From positions 322,488-386,487 of the forward strand of contig NZ_OEQH01000002.1 in NCBI RefSeq assembly GCF_900240385.1: DNA of 64,000 bases. The letters are read 5' to 3'. Within the stretch, counting starts at the first letter, position 1. Every line of letters begins with the position of its first letter. The DNA is from Clostridium minihomine (GTDB taxonomy: Bacteria > Bacillota > Clostridia > Oscillospirales > Acutalibacteraceae). The notes under the pieces were generated by a model that saw only the letters and a program-made list of their open reading frames with translations, made no database searches and had not been told where the DNA came from. The translations under genes were made by a program, and so were the position numbers. Of the stretch, positions 57,323 to 64,000 are shown piece after piece.

Positions 57323-58261
57323 ATGAGTACATCATCCAACAAACAGGGTAGATATTTGGCACTTTCCGCCGCCGTTGTGTTGTGTTTTTCTGTATTAACC
57401 ACCAATGTTTTTGCAACCACTGGGGAGATGCCGCCGGCCGGAGCCAACATCACCACCGGACAAACCGGGGTAGATCCTGTACCCAGTGATGTGGAACCAC
57501 CGCCACCCAGCAGCGAAACTCCCAGTCAAACCGATCCGGAAACGCCTTCCTCTTCTGTTGAGCCTTCGGAACCGGAAACACCATCCAGCAGTGTTTCCGA
57601 GCCAAATGAGGAACCCAGCAGTTCCGTCAGTTCTAAAAAGCCGCAAAACAATAATAACCAAAGCCGGCAGCCCTCTTCTTCTAAAAGCACTCCGGTAGCA
57701 CCGCCCAAAGGTGTGGCTTCTGTTTCGGAAGACAGCCGAAAGCCCACCGATTTTAGCAACGAAGATTTAAACGGCTTGCTTTCCGGCTCTGCCAGCAGTC
57801 TGCCCAGCACGGATGGATTTCTGCGGGAAGAAGACAGCAACAGCAGTTCCGGCGGTATTTCCAGCCTGTTTTTAGGCGGTATTGCTCTGATTCTTCTTGG
57901 TCTGGCTGGTGTGTTACTGTTCGTTTATCGGCAGTTCATCGTGCGCAAACGGCGCCCGTCTACTGCTACCGGCCCGCTGCCCGCCATCTCAACTTTACCG
58001 GTAAAAAAAAATAATCCGCCGCAAAAGCTGAGTTCGCAAAGCACTTCCGGCACTCCGGCACCTGCACCTCAACCTCAACCGAAACCTGAAGCACAAGCAC
58101 CGGAAACACCCAAAGCAGACGCCGATTCTGCGCAATTGCCTTCCGGTCAATTTACCGATATCAGCTCGGGCAGAACCCCCGGCCCGGATCGGGATGGTTT
58201 TGACTGGGATAAGTTCTTTAAGAACATTCCTTCGGACGACTCTGACCCAAATCGACCATAA
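57323..58261 (+). CDS. Ser/Pro-rich membrane-anchored surface protein
   Basis: A 312-aa protein of low complexity with no recognised domain. A signal peptide (1-32, ending VFA) is followed by a Pro/Ser/Glu-rich extracellular region (33-175) with repeats of the form ETPSS-SVEP/SVSEP. A transmembrane helix at about 182-208 leads to a basic stop-transfer (RKRRPS) and a Pro/Ala-rich cytoplasmic tail (about 209-312). It is probably a wall-spanning stalk. GGAGG precedes the ATG. Codon use and composition resemble the cohesin-domain protein at 49.4 kb. Confidence 0.7.
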   Translation: MSTSSNKQGRYLALSAAVVLCFSVLTTNVFATTGEMPPAGANITTGQTGVDPVPSDVEPPPPSSETPSQTDPETPSSSVEPSEPETPSSSVSEPNEEPSSSVSSKKPQNNNNQSRQPSSSKSTPVAPPKGVASVSEDSRKPTDFSNEDLNGLLSGSASSLPSTDGFLREEDSNSSSGGISSLFLGGIALILLGLAGVLLFVYRQFIVRKRRPSTATGPLPAISTLPVKKNNPPQKLSSQSTSGTPAPAPQPQPKPEAQAPETPKADADSAQLPSGQFTDISSGRTPGPDRDGFDWDKFFKNIPSDDSDPNRP

Positions 58262-58336
58262 AATTGCATAATTTTGGTTTTATTTATGACCAATTCATGA
58301 ACAATTTGTAAAAACTATGGCATTTTGCTTTACCTT

Positions 58337-58366
58337 TTGAACCTTTTCGGTTAAACTAATTACAAT
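58337..58366 (+). promoter_or_regulatory. Promoter of the amino-acid-binding-protein gene
   Basis: TTGAAC (58337-58342) and TACAAT (58361-58366) with an 18-bp spacer. Confidence 0.6.
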
Positions 58367-58431
58367 TCTGTTACATTAATGAATGAATTTTAACCATTAC
58401 CGAAAAGATATTCCAAGAGGAGAATCTTAAT

Positions 58432-59277
58432 ATGAGAAAAACACTTTCAGCCCTGCTGCTTGTGTGTGCCTTCAGTTTTTCCCTGGTCGGCTGCTCTGGC
58501 AGAAGCTCCAGCTCGTCGCCCACGGATCCGTCCTGGAACACCATACGCTCGAAAGACACGCTTGTGGTAGGTGTGGAAGAAAATTTTGAACCCCTGTCTT
58601 TTTATGACAAAGAAGGCAACTTGACGGGGTTTGCTGTGGAAACTGCCCGGGAAGTAGGAAAAGAACTGGGCGTAGCAGTAGAGTTTAAGACAATCCAGCC
58701 CTGCAGTGCTCAGGATTCCTTGAGCAACGGTGAAATTGATTGCTTCTGGAGCAATTACAGCAAAGCCACACAAGATAGCGAAGCTGCCAACCTAACCTTT
58801 GGTTATATGAAAAGCAGTCAGGTGATTTTCGCTTTGGCAGACGCCCCCCTTAATAATCTGGCAGATTTAAAAGGCCAGAGGGTCGGCGTGAAAGAAGGTT
58901 CCGGCGGCCAAAAAGCCGTGGAAGCTTCTACCACATTCAAAAGCTGTTTAGGGGAACTGGGAACCTATCGGGATTATGTTCAGGCAAAAACTTCTTTGGA
59001 TAACAAGAAAATCAGCGCCGTTATTATGGACGAGGTGTCTGCTGAATATTATTTGAAACAATCCCCCGAGCGGTACCGTATTCTTGGCAAAAACTCAAAC
59101 GAACCCCCGGAAACACTGGAAACCGGTGACTATTCTGTTGCTTTCCGGCAATCCGATGAAAGCTTAACCTTGAAGATTCAGGAAGCCCTCAACGAGCTTT
59201 CAGATGACGGAACCATCACAAAGCTTTCGAAAAAATGGTTTGGGACAGACCTGTCCTCTGCATCCTCTTCGTTATAA
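58432..59277 (+). CDS. Polar amino-acid-type substrate-binding lipoprotein
   Basis: A 281-aa lipoprotein with lipobox SLVGC (C21) and a type 2 periplasmic-binding fold of the SBP_bac_3 family (LVVGVEENFEPLSFYDKEG, then LADLKGQRVGVKEGSGG, then AFRQSDESLTLKIQEALNEL). The ligand is likely an amino acid. No permease or ATPase gene follows, so it is an orphan here: it may serve a transporter elsewhere or act as a receptor. AGAGGAGAATC precedes the ATG. Confidence 0.9.
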   Translation: MRKTLSALLLVCAFSFSLVGCSGRSSSSSPTDPSWNTIRSKDTLVVGVEENFEPLSFYDKEGNLTGFAVETAREVGKELGVAVEFKTIQPCSAQDSLSNGEIDCFWSNYSKATQDSEAANLTFGYMKSSQVIFALADAPLNNLADLKGQRVGVKEGSGGQKAVEASTTFKSCLGELGTYRDYVQAKTSLDNKKISAVIMDEVSAEYYLKQSPERYRILGKNSNEPPETLETGDYSVAFRQSDESLTLKIQEALNELSDDGTITKLSKKWFGTDLSSASSSL

Positions 59278-59315
59278 CGAAAAAAGGACAAGCCTTTGCT
59301 CATCATGCATCTCTC

Positions 59316-59350
59316 AAGCCGTCGGTTTGTTGAAACCGGCGGCTTTTTTA
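59316..59350 (+). terminator. Terminator before recQ
   Basis: AAGCCGTCGGTTT pairs with AAACCGGCGGCTT around GTTG, followed by TTTTATTTT. Confidence 0.85.
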
Positions 59351-59385
59351 TTTTGCCCCAGCCAGAAAAGAATGGAGGGAACCAT

Positions 59386-61695
59386 ATGACAATCCACAGC
59401 GTTTTGAAAAAGCATTTTGGGTACGATCACTTCCGCAGCGGGCAGGAACAGCTGATTGAAGCCATTCTGCAAGGCAAAGATGTGTTGGGAATTATGCCGA
59501 CCGGCGCAGGGAAATCCATTTGTTTTCAGGTGCCTGCCACTTTGATGCCCGGAATAACGCTGGTGATTTCGCCGCTGATTTCACTGATGAAAGATCAGGT
59601 AGAAACGCTTTTGCAGGTTGGCATTCCGGCAGCCTTTATCAATTCATCGCTGACTTACCGGCAAACCGAGCTGGCACTTGAGAACGCGCGAAACGGTACA
59701 TACAAAATTATTTATGTGGCGCCCGAGCGTCTGCTGGTGCCGGAATTTTTACAGTTTGCGCAAAGCTCCCCCATTTCTATGCTCACCGTGGATGAGGCGC
59801 ACTGTATCTCGCAGTGGGGGCAGGATTTTCGGCCGAGCTATGCGCGGATTCCGGAATTTATTGCGGCTTTGCCGCAGCGCCCCGTCGTATCTGCTTTTAC
59901 GGCGACTGCAACACCCCGCGTTCGCGAAGACATTGCCTCTTTGCTGCAATTGCAGAATCCGGAACAGCTGATTACAGGCTTTGACCGCGAAAATCTTTAT
60001 TTTGAAGTGCAGTCACCTCAGAATAAAATGAGTGCTCTGACAGCCTTTTTAGAGAATAAAAAAGAGAAAAGCGGCATCGTGTACTGCTCGACCCGATCCA
60101 CGGTAGAATCGGTCTGTGATGCGCTCAATGACAAGGGGTTCTCCGCTTCGCGCTATCACGCGGGGCTCTCTGACCGGGAACGCCGCAAGAATCAAGATGA
60201 CTTTTTATATGACCGTGTTCAAATTATGGTGGCCACCAATGCGTTTGGAATGGGAATTGACAAATCAAACGTATCTTTTGTGGTGCATTACAATATGCCA
60301 AAAGACATCGAAAGCTATTATCAGGAAGCCGGACGGGCCGGGCGGGACGGCAGCTTGGCCGACTGCCTTTTGCTTTACAGCAAACAGGATTACGGCATGA
60401 ACTTATGGATGATTGAAAATGCGAAAAAATCGGAATCCTCTGACCCCGACACCGAAGAACTCATAAAAGAACGAGATAAAAAGCGCCTTCGGGACATGAC
60501 CTTCTATTGTAACACCGGCAGTTGCCTGCGTGGATTCATCCTAAAATACTTCGGAGAAAAACCGCCCCAGCACTGCAACAATTGCGGCAATTGCCACACA
60601 AAACTTGAAACGATAGACATCACTATAGACGCACAAAAGATTCTTTCTTGCGTCGCCCGTATGAGAGGGCATTACGGCGCCGATGTGGTAGCGGATGTGC
60701 TGCTGGGTCAGCCAAGCGAAACCATATCGGAACTGGGGCTGGAAAAGCTTTCAACCTATGGGATTTGGGATAAAGACCGCCATGCGCTGGACACCACCAT
60801 CGAATACCTGCTGCAAATGGATTGTCTGGTCAAAAATTCTAACGCTGCTTTAGGGCTGGGCCCGGCGGCAAAGGAAGTGTTAACCGGCGGTACAACACTG
60901 CATCGAAAGGTGGAGCAAGAAACGCTTCCGACACCGGATGCCAAAGATCCCGGCTCTGCCGCTTTATCTGCTTTGGATCAGCAGCTGCTTTCCAAACTGA
61001 CCCAGCTTCGCCAGCAAATTGCTGGCTCACAAAACGTACCGGCTTATGTGGTCTTCTCTAACCAAACGCTTTCGGATATGTGCCGGCAAAAGCCGCTGAC
61101 ACAACGGCAGTTTTTACAGATTTCCGGTGTGGGCGAAATGAAGCTGTGGCGCTATGGGAAGCCCTTTTTAGCACTGCTGCAAGAAGATGCTGTGGAACGA
61201 AAAAAGAATCCATCAGCCGATACCGATTCGGCAGACAAGCCATCTTCTTCCCGTTCCAAATCCAAACGGAAAGAAGAATCCTTGTTGCCGCTGGCCGAAC
61301 TGGCGGACTCACCCGAACAAAACAATTTGCTTTCTCAAATAGCTCTTTCAGAAGAGCCAATCGGTATCAGCCAGTTTGCCAAAAGCATCAATTCCGTTTT
61401 TTCAGAACATGGCTATGAAAAAATATCCGCCATCCATTTATCCGATCGATTGCTGGCGGCGGGATTGTTACAGATTCCCCCGCAAAGTGAAACACAAAAC
61501 AAAGAGCCCACCCAACTGGGTGAAAAAGTGGGAATGATTCAAGAGGAACGTTCCAAACCAGATGGAACCACTTATCGGATTAATCTTTATCCACCCCATT
61601 TACAGCGTTTGATTGTGAATCACTTGCCCTCCCTTTTTAAAGGAACAGCCATAGAATGGGAAAAAGCCGATAAAGCAGGAGCTTTCACCGGCTAA
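59386..61695 (+). CDS. recQ: ATP-dependent DNA helicase RecQ
   Basis: A 769-aa RecQ helicase for recombination and fork repair. Helicase motifs are complete: FRSGQEQLI (motif 0), MPTGAGKSICFQ (Walker A), VDEAHCISQWGQDFRPSY (DEAH), SAFTATATPRV and QEAGRAGRDG. The zinc-binding/RQC part has CNTGSCLRGF and HCNNCGNC, and an HRDC domain lies at about 535-605. An extra 160-aa C-terminal segment with a helix-turn-helix-like pattern is present. ATG at 59386 follows GGAGGGAACC; the frame continues upstream through a terminator hairpin that cannot be coding. Confidence 0.95.
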   Translation: MTIHSVLKKHFGYDHFRSGQEQLIEAILQGKDVLGIMPTGAGKSICFQVPATLMPGITLVISPLISLMKDQVETLLQVGIPAAFINSSLTYRQTELALENARNGTYKIIYVAPERLLVPEFLQFAQSSPISMLTVDEAHCISQWGQDFRPSYARIPEFIAALPQRPVVSAFTATATPRVREDIASLLQLQNPEQLITGFDRENLYFEVQSPQNKMSALTAFLENKKEKSGIVYCSTRSTVESVCDALNDKGFSASRYHAGLSDRERRKNQDDFLYDRVQIMVATNAFGMGIDKSNVSFVVHYNMPKDIESYYQEAGRAGRDGSLADCLLLYSKQDYGMNLWMIENAKKSESSDPDTEELIKERDKKRLRDMTFYCNTGSCLRGFILKYFGEKPPQHCNNCGNCHTKLETIDITIDAQKILSCVARMRGHYGADVVADVLLGQPSETISELGLEKLSTYGIWDKDRHALDTTIEYLLQMDCLVKNSNAALGLGPAAKEVLTGGTTLHRKVEQETLPTPDAKDPGSAALSALDQQLLSKLTQLRQQIAGSQNVPAYVVFSNQTLSDMCRQKPLTQRQFLQISGVGEMKLWRYGKPFLALLQEDAVERKKNPSADTDSADKPSSSRSKSKRKEESLLPLAELADSPEQNNLLSQIALSEEPIGISQFAKSINSVFSEHGYEKISAIHLSDRLLAAGLLQIPPQSETQNKEPTQLGEKVGMIQEERSKPDGTTYRINLYPPHLQRLIVNHLPSLFKGTAIEWEKADKAGAFTG

Positions 61696-61725
61696 TCATC
61701 CCGTTTTCTGTGGGGGGATTTTTGT

Positions 61726-62011
61726 CTATGTTCGGTTATGCAGGCCCTGGCGTATCAGAATTTCCAGCAGGGCTTGCAGCATCGCTGCATCCAGAATCAG
61801 CTCATATTGGCGGCCTTCTTTATTGCGGTGAATCCGAACTGCCTGCAAAGCCGCCATTTTGCAGTGGCGTTCCGGCTGTACTTTCAACTGATATTCTATT
61901 CGGTTGATGCAAAGGGGCACAACTGGCCGACATCGGCTCTGCCTGAGCATACTGCGCCAGCTGCTGAAAAAGCCGCTCATACTGGTGAGATTTTAATTGC
62001 CGAATGATCAT
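61726..62011 (-). pseudogene. Frameshifted copy of the 95-aa cassette protein
   Basis: On the minus strand MIIRQLKSHQYERLFQQLAQ and the following SAS match the 95-aa protein at 41215. The frame then shifts near 61930, and the homology resumes one frame over with INRIEYQLKVQPERHCKMAALQAVRI and LLEILIRQGL to the stop at 61726. One indel accounts for it, so the gene is probably inactive unless the shift is a sequencing error or programmed. It follows RNA copy C. Confidence 0.75.
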
Positions 62012-62042
62012 AATACACTATCCTTTCTAAGTGATTGGTTGT

Positions 62043-62162
62043 CCCATAGAGCCTTGAAAGACACAACAGTGTATGATAAACTATTTACACCGTATGTTTG
62101 CCTTTTGGCATCTGACGGGTTTGAGGAAGCGGCGGTTATCTTTTGTGGGATACGTCGCTTCT
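62043..62162 (-). ncRNA. Conserved structured RNA element, copy C
   Basis: The same fold as copies A and B with changed bases: AGAAGCGACG / CGCCGCTTC, outer CCCGT(C)AGA / TCTATGGG, inner CGGTGTA / TACACTG. One outer A-U pair of copy B is replaced by U-A here, and the C-A mismatch in the first stem becomes C-G. It sits between RHH gene C and the frameshifted 95-aa gene, as in copy B. Confidence 0.68.
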
Positions 62163-62164
62163 TT

Positions 62165-62353
62165 TCATTTTTCCTTAGGTTTATACAAATTGGTATAGAT
62201 AGATTCAATACCAGCCCGTATTACCTCTGACCTCGACATCTTTGTTATTTCACAGCAGTAATCCAGTTTTTCAAGTTCTTTCTCTGTCATTCTCGTTTCT
62301 ACTTTTTTCTGCCGTGTATTTCCGGATGGAGGTCGACCTGTGCGTGGACTCAA
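62165..62353 (-). CDS. Ribbon-helix-helix DNA-binding protein C
   Basis: A 62-aa RHH protein: arm RTGRPPSGNTRQ, strand VETRMTEKELEKLD, helices CCEITKMSRSEVIRAGIESI. It is homologous to the two RHH proteins at 40.4 and 40.9 kb but the most diverged. The start is TTG at 62351-62353, 5-6 nt after GAGGTG. Its promoter holds a 17-bp perfect inverted repeat, the probable autorepression site. The structured RNA follows immediately after the stop. Confidence 0.8.
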   Translation of the reverse strand: MSPRTGRPPSGNTRQKKVETRMTEKELEKLDYCCEITKMSRSEVIRAGIESIYTNLYKPKEK

Positions 62354-62365
62354 ATCATCACCTCA

Positions 62366-62411
62366 CTTTTTGTCCTGACAATATATACCATATAATTGTC
62401 AGGACAAAAAG
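62366..62411 (-). promoter_or_regulatory. Operator/promoter of RHH cassette C
   Basis: A perfect 17-bp inverted repeat, CTTTTTGTCCTGACAAT (62366-62382) and its complement (62395-62411), with a 12-bp AT-rich centre, ends next to minus-strand TTGACT. It is the strongest palindrome among the three cassettes; the half-site differs from A and B. Confidence 0.8.
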
Positions 62412-62443
62412 TCAATCTTTATTTTTAAAGTAAAGGGTAACTA

Positions 62444-62523
62444 TATGAAATATGAGCGTATCCGGCTTCTTCGAGAAGAAAAAGAACTGACCAGGCCGAA
62501 ATGGGAAAAGCATCCTCTTTTTT
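62444..62523 (+). pseudogene. Remnant of an XRE-type HTH regulator
   Basis: ATG at 62444 begins MKYERIRLLREEKELT, the typical first helix of Cro/C1-type repressors, but a stop appears after 26 codons. Continuation in another frame (MGKASSFLRHRTGTPNG) suggests a decayed gene. AAAGGG precedes the ATG. Confidence 0.45.
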
Positions 62524-62674
62524 AAGACATAGAACAGGAACACCAAACGGATAAATTAAAATCGTTGAAAATGAAAACAGATTCTTTCCAAACCGTTGGA
62601 AGAGCCTGTTTTAACGAAGAATATCAAAAATATGATGTTTTTAAATCAGTTTGTTCTAAACATACACAGGAAAG

Positions 62675-62716
62675 AAAAAGGCACTCTGCTTCAAATGGAA
62701 GCAGAGTGCCTTTTTG
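62675..62716 (-). terminator. Terminator after the metallo-beta-lactamase gene
   Basis: AAAAAGGCACTCTGCTTC pairs perfectly with GAAGCAGAGTGCCTTTTT around AAATG. Confidence 0.85.
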
Positions 62717-62722
62717 ATCTCT

Positions 62723-63775
62723 TTAAGATGCTTTTGCGCTGTTCCCTTTTGGGGAAGAATCGGATGCTAAAGAAGGCAGATTCATTTGCGCCGAAAGCCG
62801 TTTGCCGTCTGTGCGGAACACAATGGTTCCCTGCAAATCGGTACGATAGACCTTTACGCCCGCCTTTTCCAGCCGGTTCATTACCTCTGAATGAGGGTGG
62901 CCGTAGTCATTATCAACCCCGCAAGAGATAATCCCGTATTCCGGCGCAACCTCTTTTAAAAACACAGCGGTGCTGGAACTGTTGCTGCCATGATGCCCCA
63001 CTTTGAGCACATCACAGTGCAAATCCGGATATTTTTCTATCATTTCGCGTTCAATTTCTTTTTCTGCATCACCGGTAAATAAGAAGCTTTTTTCCCCAAA
63101 CGTCAGCTTGACCACAATAGAATAATTATTTAAATTATCATATTCTTCCTTTTGCGGGGCCAAAAATTCCAAACGCACGTCCTCTTCGTCCACAATGGTC
63201 ATGCCCGCTTTGCCTTGGGTAAGCCGCAGCTCTTTTTCTGACGCCGCATCCAGCATTTTTTCATAGGTGCGGGTGGTGGGAACCTGATCATCCGCCACAC
63301 GGGGAAGATACACTTTGCCAATTTCTAAGTCCTGAATCACTTGGGCCATGCCGCCGATGTGGTCGGCGTGGGGATGCGTGGCAATCAAATAATCAATCCG
63401 GCTGACACCCAACTGGTGCAGATACGAAGTCAACTTTTGCGCACCGCCAGAAAGCCCCGCGTCTATCAGGATGTTTTCTCCATTGGGCAAGCGAATCAGT
63501 TCGCTGTCCCCTTGCCCCACATCCAGATAATAGACCGACACCTGTCGGGAATCACTGATAAAATCTCCCGATGGGATCCCTGTGTTCCAGATTTGCATGT
63601 TCTGCTCAGAGGAAAAAAACCAGCTGGCCAAAATCAGAATCAGTGCTGCGATAACCGCCGGAGCAGAAAGTTTTTTTCGCCGTGTGATATAAAACAACCC
63701 TTTCAATGAAAAAACCGCCCACCAGGAGCGGCTTCTGTTTTTGTAAGTCATGCATGTATTCAAAATGCGGATCAT
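62723..63775 (-). CDS. ComEC/Rec2-like metallo-beta-lactamase-fold protein
   Basis: A protein of up to 350 aa with one N-terminal transmembrane helix (APAVIAALILILASWFF) and an extracytoplasmic metallo-beta-lactamase domain like the C-terminal domain of ComEC: VSVYYLDVGQGDSELI, the metal motif HPHADHIGG, FTGDAEKEIE and LKVGHHGS. ComEC competence permease helices are absent, so it is a stand-alone hydrolase or nuclease. The start is uncertain: ATG at 63775 has a weak site, and a TTG near 63706, after a CCGCTC/GGGCGG-T6 hairpin, would put the basic RRKK and membrane helix at the N-terminus as expected. Confidence 0.85.
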   Translation of the reverse strand: MIRILNTCMTYKNRSRSWWAVFSLKGLFYITRRKKLSAPAVIAALILILASWFFSSEQNMQIWNTGIPSGDFISDSRQVSVYYLDVGQGDSELIRLPNGENILIDAGLSGGAQKLTSYLHQLGVSRIDYLIATHPHADHIGGMAQVIQDLEIGKVYLPRVADDQVPTTRTYEKMLDAASEKELRLTQGKAGMTIVDEEDVRLEFLAPQKEEYDNLNNYSIVVKLTFGEKSFLFTGDAEKEIEREMIEKYPDLHCDVLKVGHHGSNSSSTAVFLKEVAPEYGIISCGVDNDYGHPHSEVMNRLEKAGVKVYRTDLQGTIVFRTDGKRLSAQMNLPSLASDSSPKGNSAKAS

Positions 63776-63799
63776 CAAACCGTTTCTTTTAGATAGTCC

Positions 63800-63826
63800 A
63801 AAGCCGCTCGGTTTGAGCGGCTTTTT
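63800..63826. terminator. Hairpin at the right edge
   Basis: AAAGCCGCTC pairs with GAGCGGCTTT around GGTTT, with a T-run on the plus side. It probably separates the metallo-beta-lactamase gene from whatever lies beyond the window. Confidence 0.65.
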
Positions 63827-64000
63827 CAATTATATCAGATTTGCACCTTTAAGATTTTTGAAACAAATTATAGCGAAACAGCATCGTTTCGTCCTCTGGA
63901 TCTTCGCATTCCAAAAAAGCTTCCGCTATTTTGCCGCCCTCGATCAAATGAGTTAGCCCCACTAACTGACACAATTTGCTGCGCAAATTGAGCCGATCCC

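Noticed and set aside
61710-62007. Plus-strand frames over 61.7-62.2 kb
   Set aside because: They are antisense to the frameshifted cassette gene and the structured RNA, with no independent support.

Overview
The window looks like the chromosome of an anaerobic, probably spore-forming and motile member of the Clostridia, most likely Oscillospiraceae/Ruminococcaceae-like. The reasons are the gene order pgsA-rimO-recX-recA, a DUF1385-prmC pair, a type III glutamine synthetase, desulfoferrodoxin, an Fe-S L-serine dehydratase in two subunits, a CotH-family protein, two chemoreceptors, a Cys T-box leader and a Bacillus-type LexA box. This placement is inferred from gene content; I could not run a search.

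Layout. 1-3.2 kb is the right end of an AT-rich integrated element: a tyrosine integrase open to the window edge, a metallophosphoesterase cargo gene, and the 5' half of a tRNA-Thr gene broken in the anticodon stem. 3.3-6.8 kb is a cysteine block on the minus strand: T-box(Cys), cysE, cysS and a YbaK-type editing deacylase, plus a short conserved 58-aa gene. 7.1-11.1 kb is pgsA-rimO-recX-recA with a LexA box and an unusual repeat-bearing leader. 11.2-17.3 kb is a five-gene operon (lipoprotein, response regulator, histidine kinase, DUF1385, prmC) preceded by five near-identical 122-123 bp tandem repeats related to the recA leader.

17.3-24.4 kb (plus strand) holds an ArsR repressor with a Cd/Zn P-type ATPase, a flippase-like membrane protein, a DUF1538 transporter-like protein with its P-II-like partner, and a small coiled-coil gene. 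24.5-33 kb has two chemoreceptors, sdaAB-sdaAA, a CotH lipoprotein and tRNA-Lys. 33.1-36.1 kb is a copper operon copA-copZ-csoR behind a CsoR-type operator.

36.2-41.5 kb is an accessory region. It contains a barnase-domain toxin with a phage-head-like N-terminus followed by four tandem barstar genes, an ECF sigma/anti-sigma pair flanked by 65-bp inverted repeats, and two copies of a small cassette: palindromic operator, ribbon-helix-helix gene, about 120-nt structured RNA, and (in one copy) a 95-aa gene. A third copy, with a frameshifted 95-aa gene, lies at 61.7-62.4 kb.

41.6-64 kb is mostly core metabolism and surface functions: hemerythrin, an acyl-CoA dehydrogenase fused to an EtfA FAD domain, desulfoferrodoxin, glnN, a MATE exporter, a cohesin/cadherin-like surface protein, redox enzymes, a sulfonate/nitrate-type ABC transporter led by a hydrogenase-like cysteine protein, an amino-acid-type binding protein, RecQ, and a ComEC-like metallo-beta-lactamase protein.

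The strongest candidate for an undescribed system is the RHH-structured RNA-95-aa cassette, whose RNA shows compensatory changes among its three copies. The repeat leader shared by recA and the two-component operon is next, followed by the barnase toxin with expanded immunity genes.
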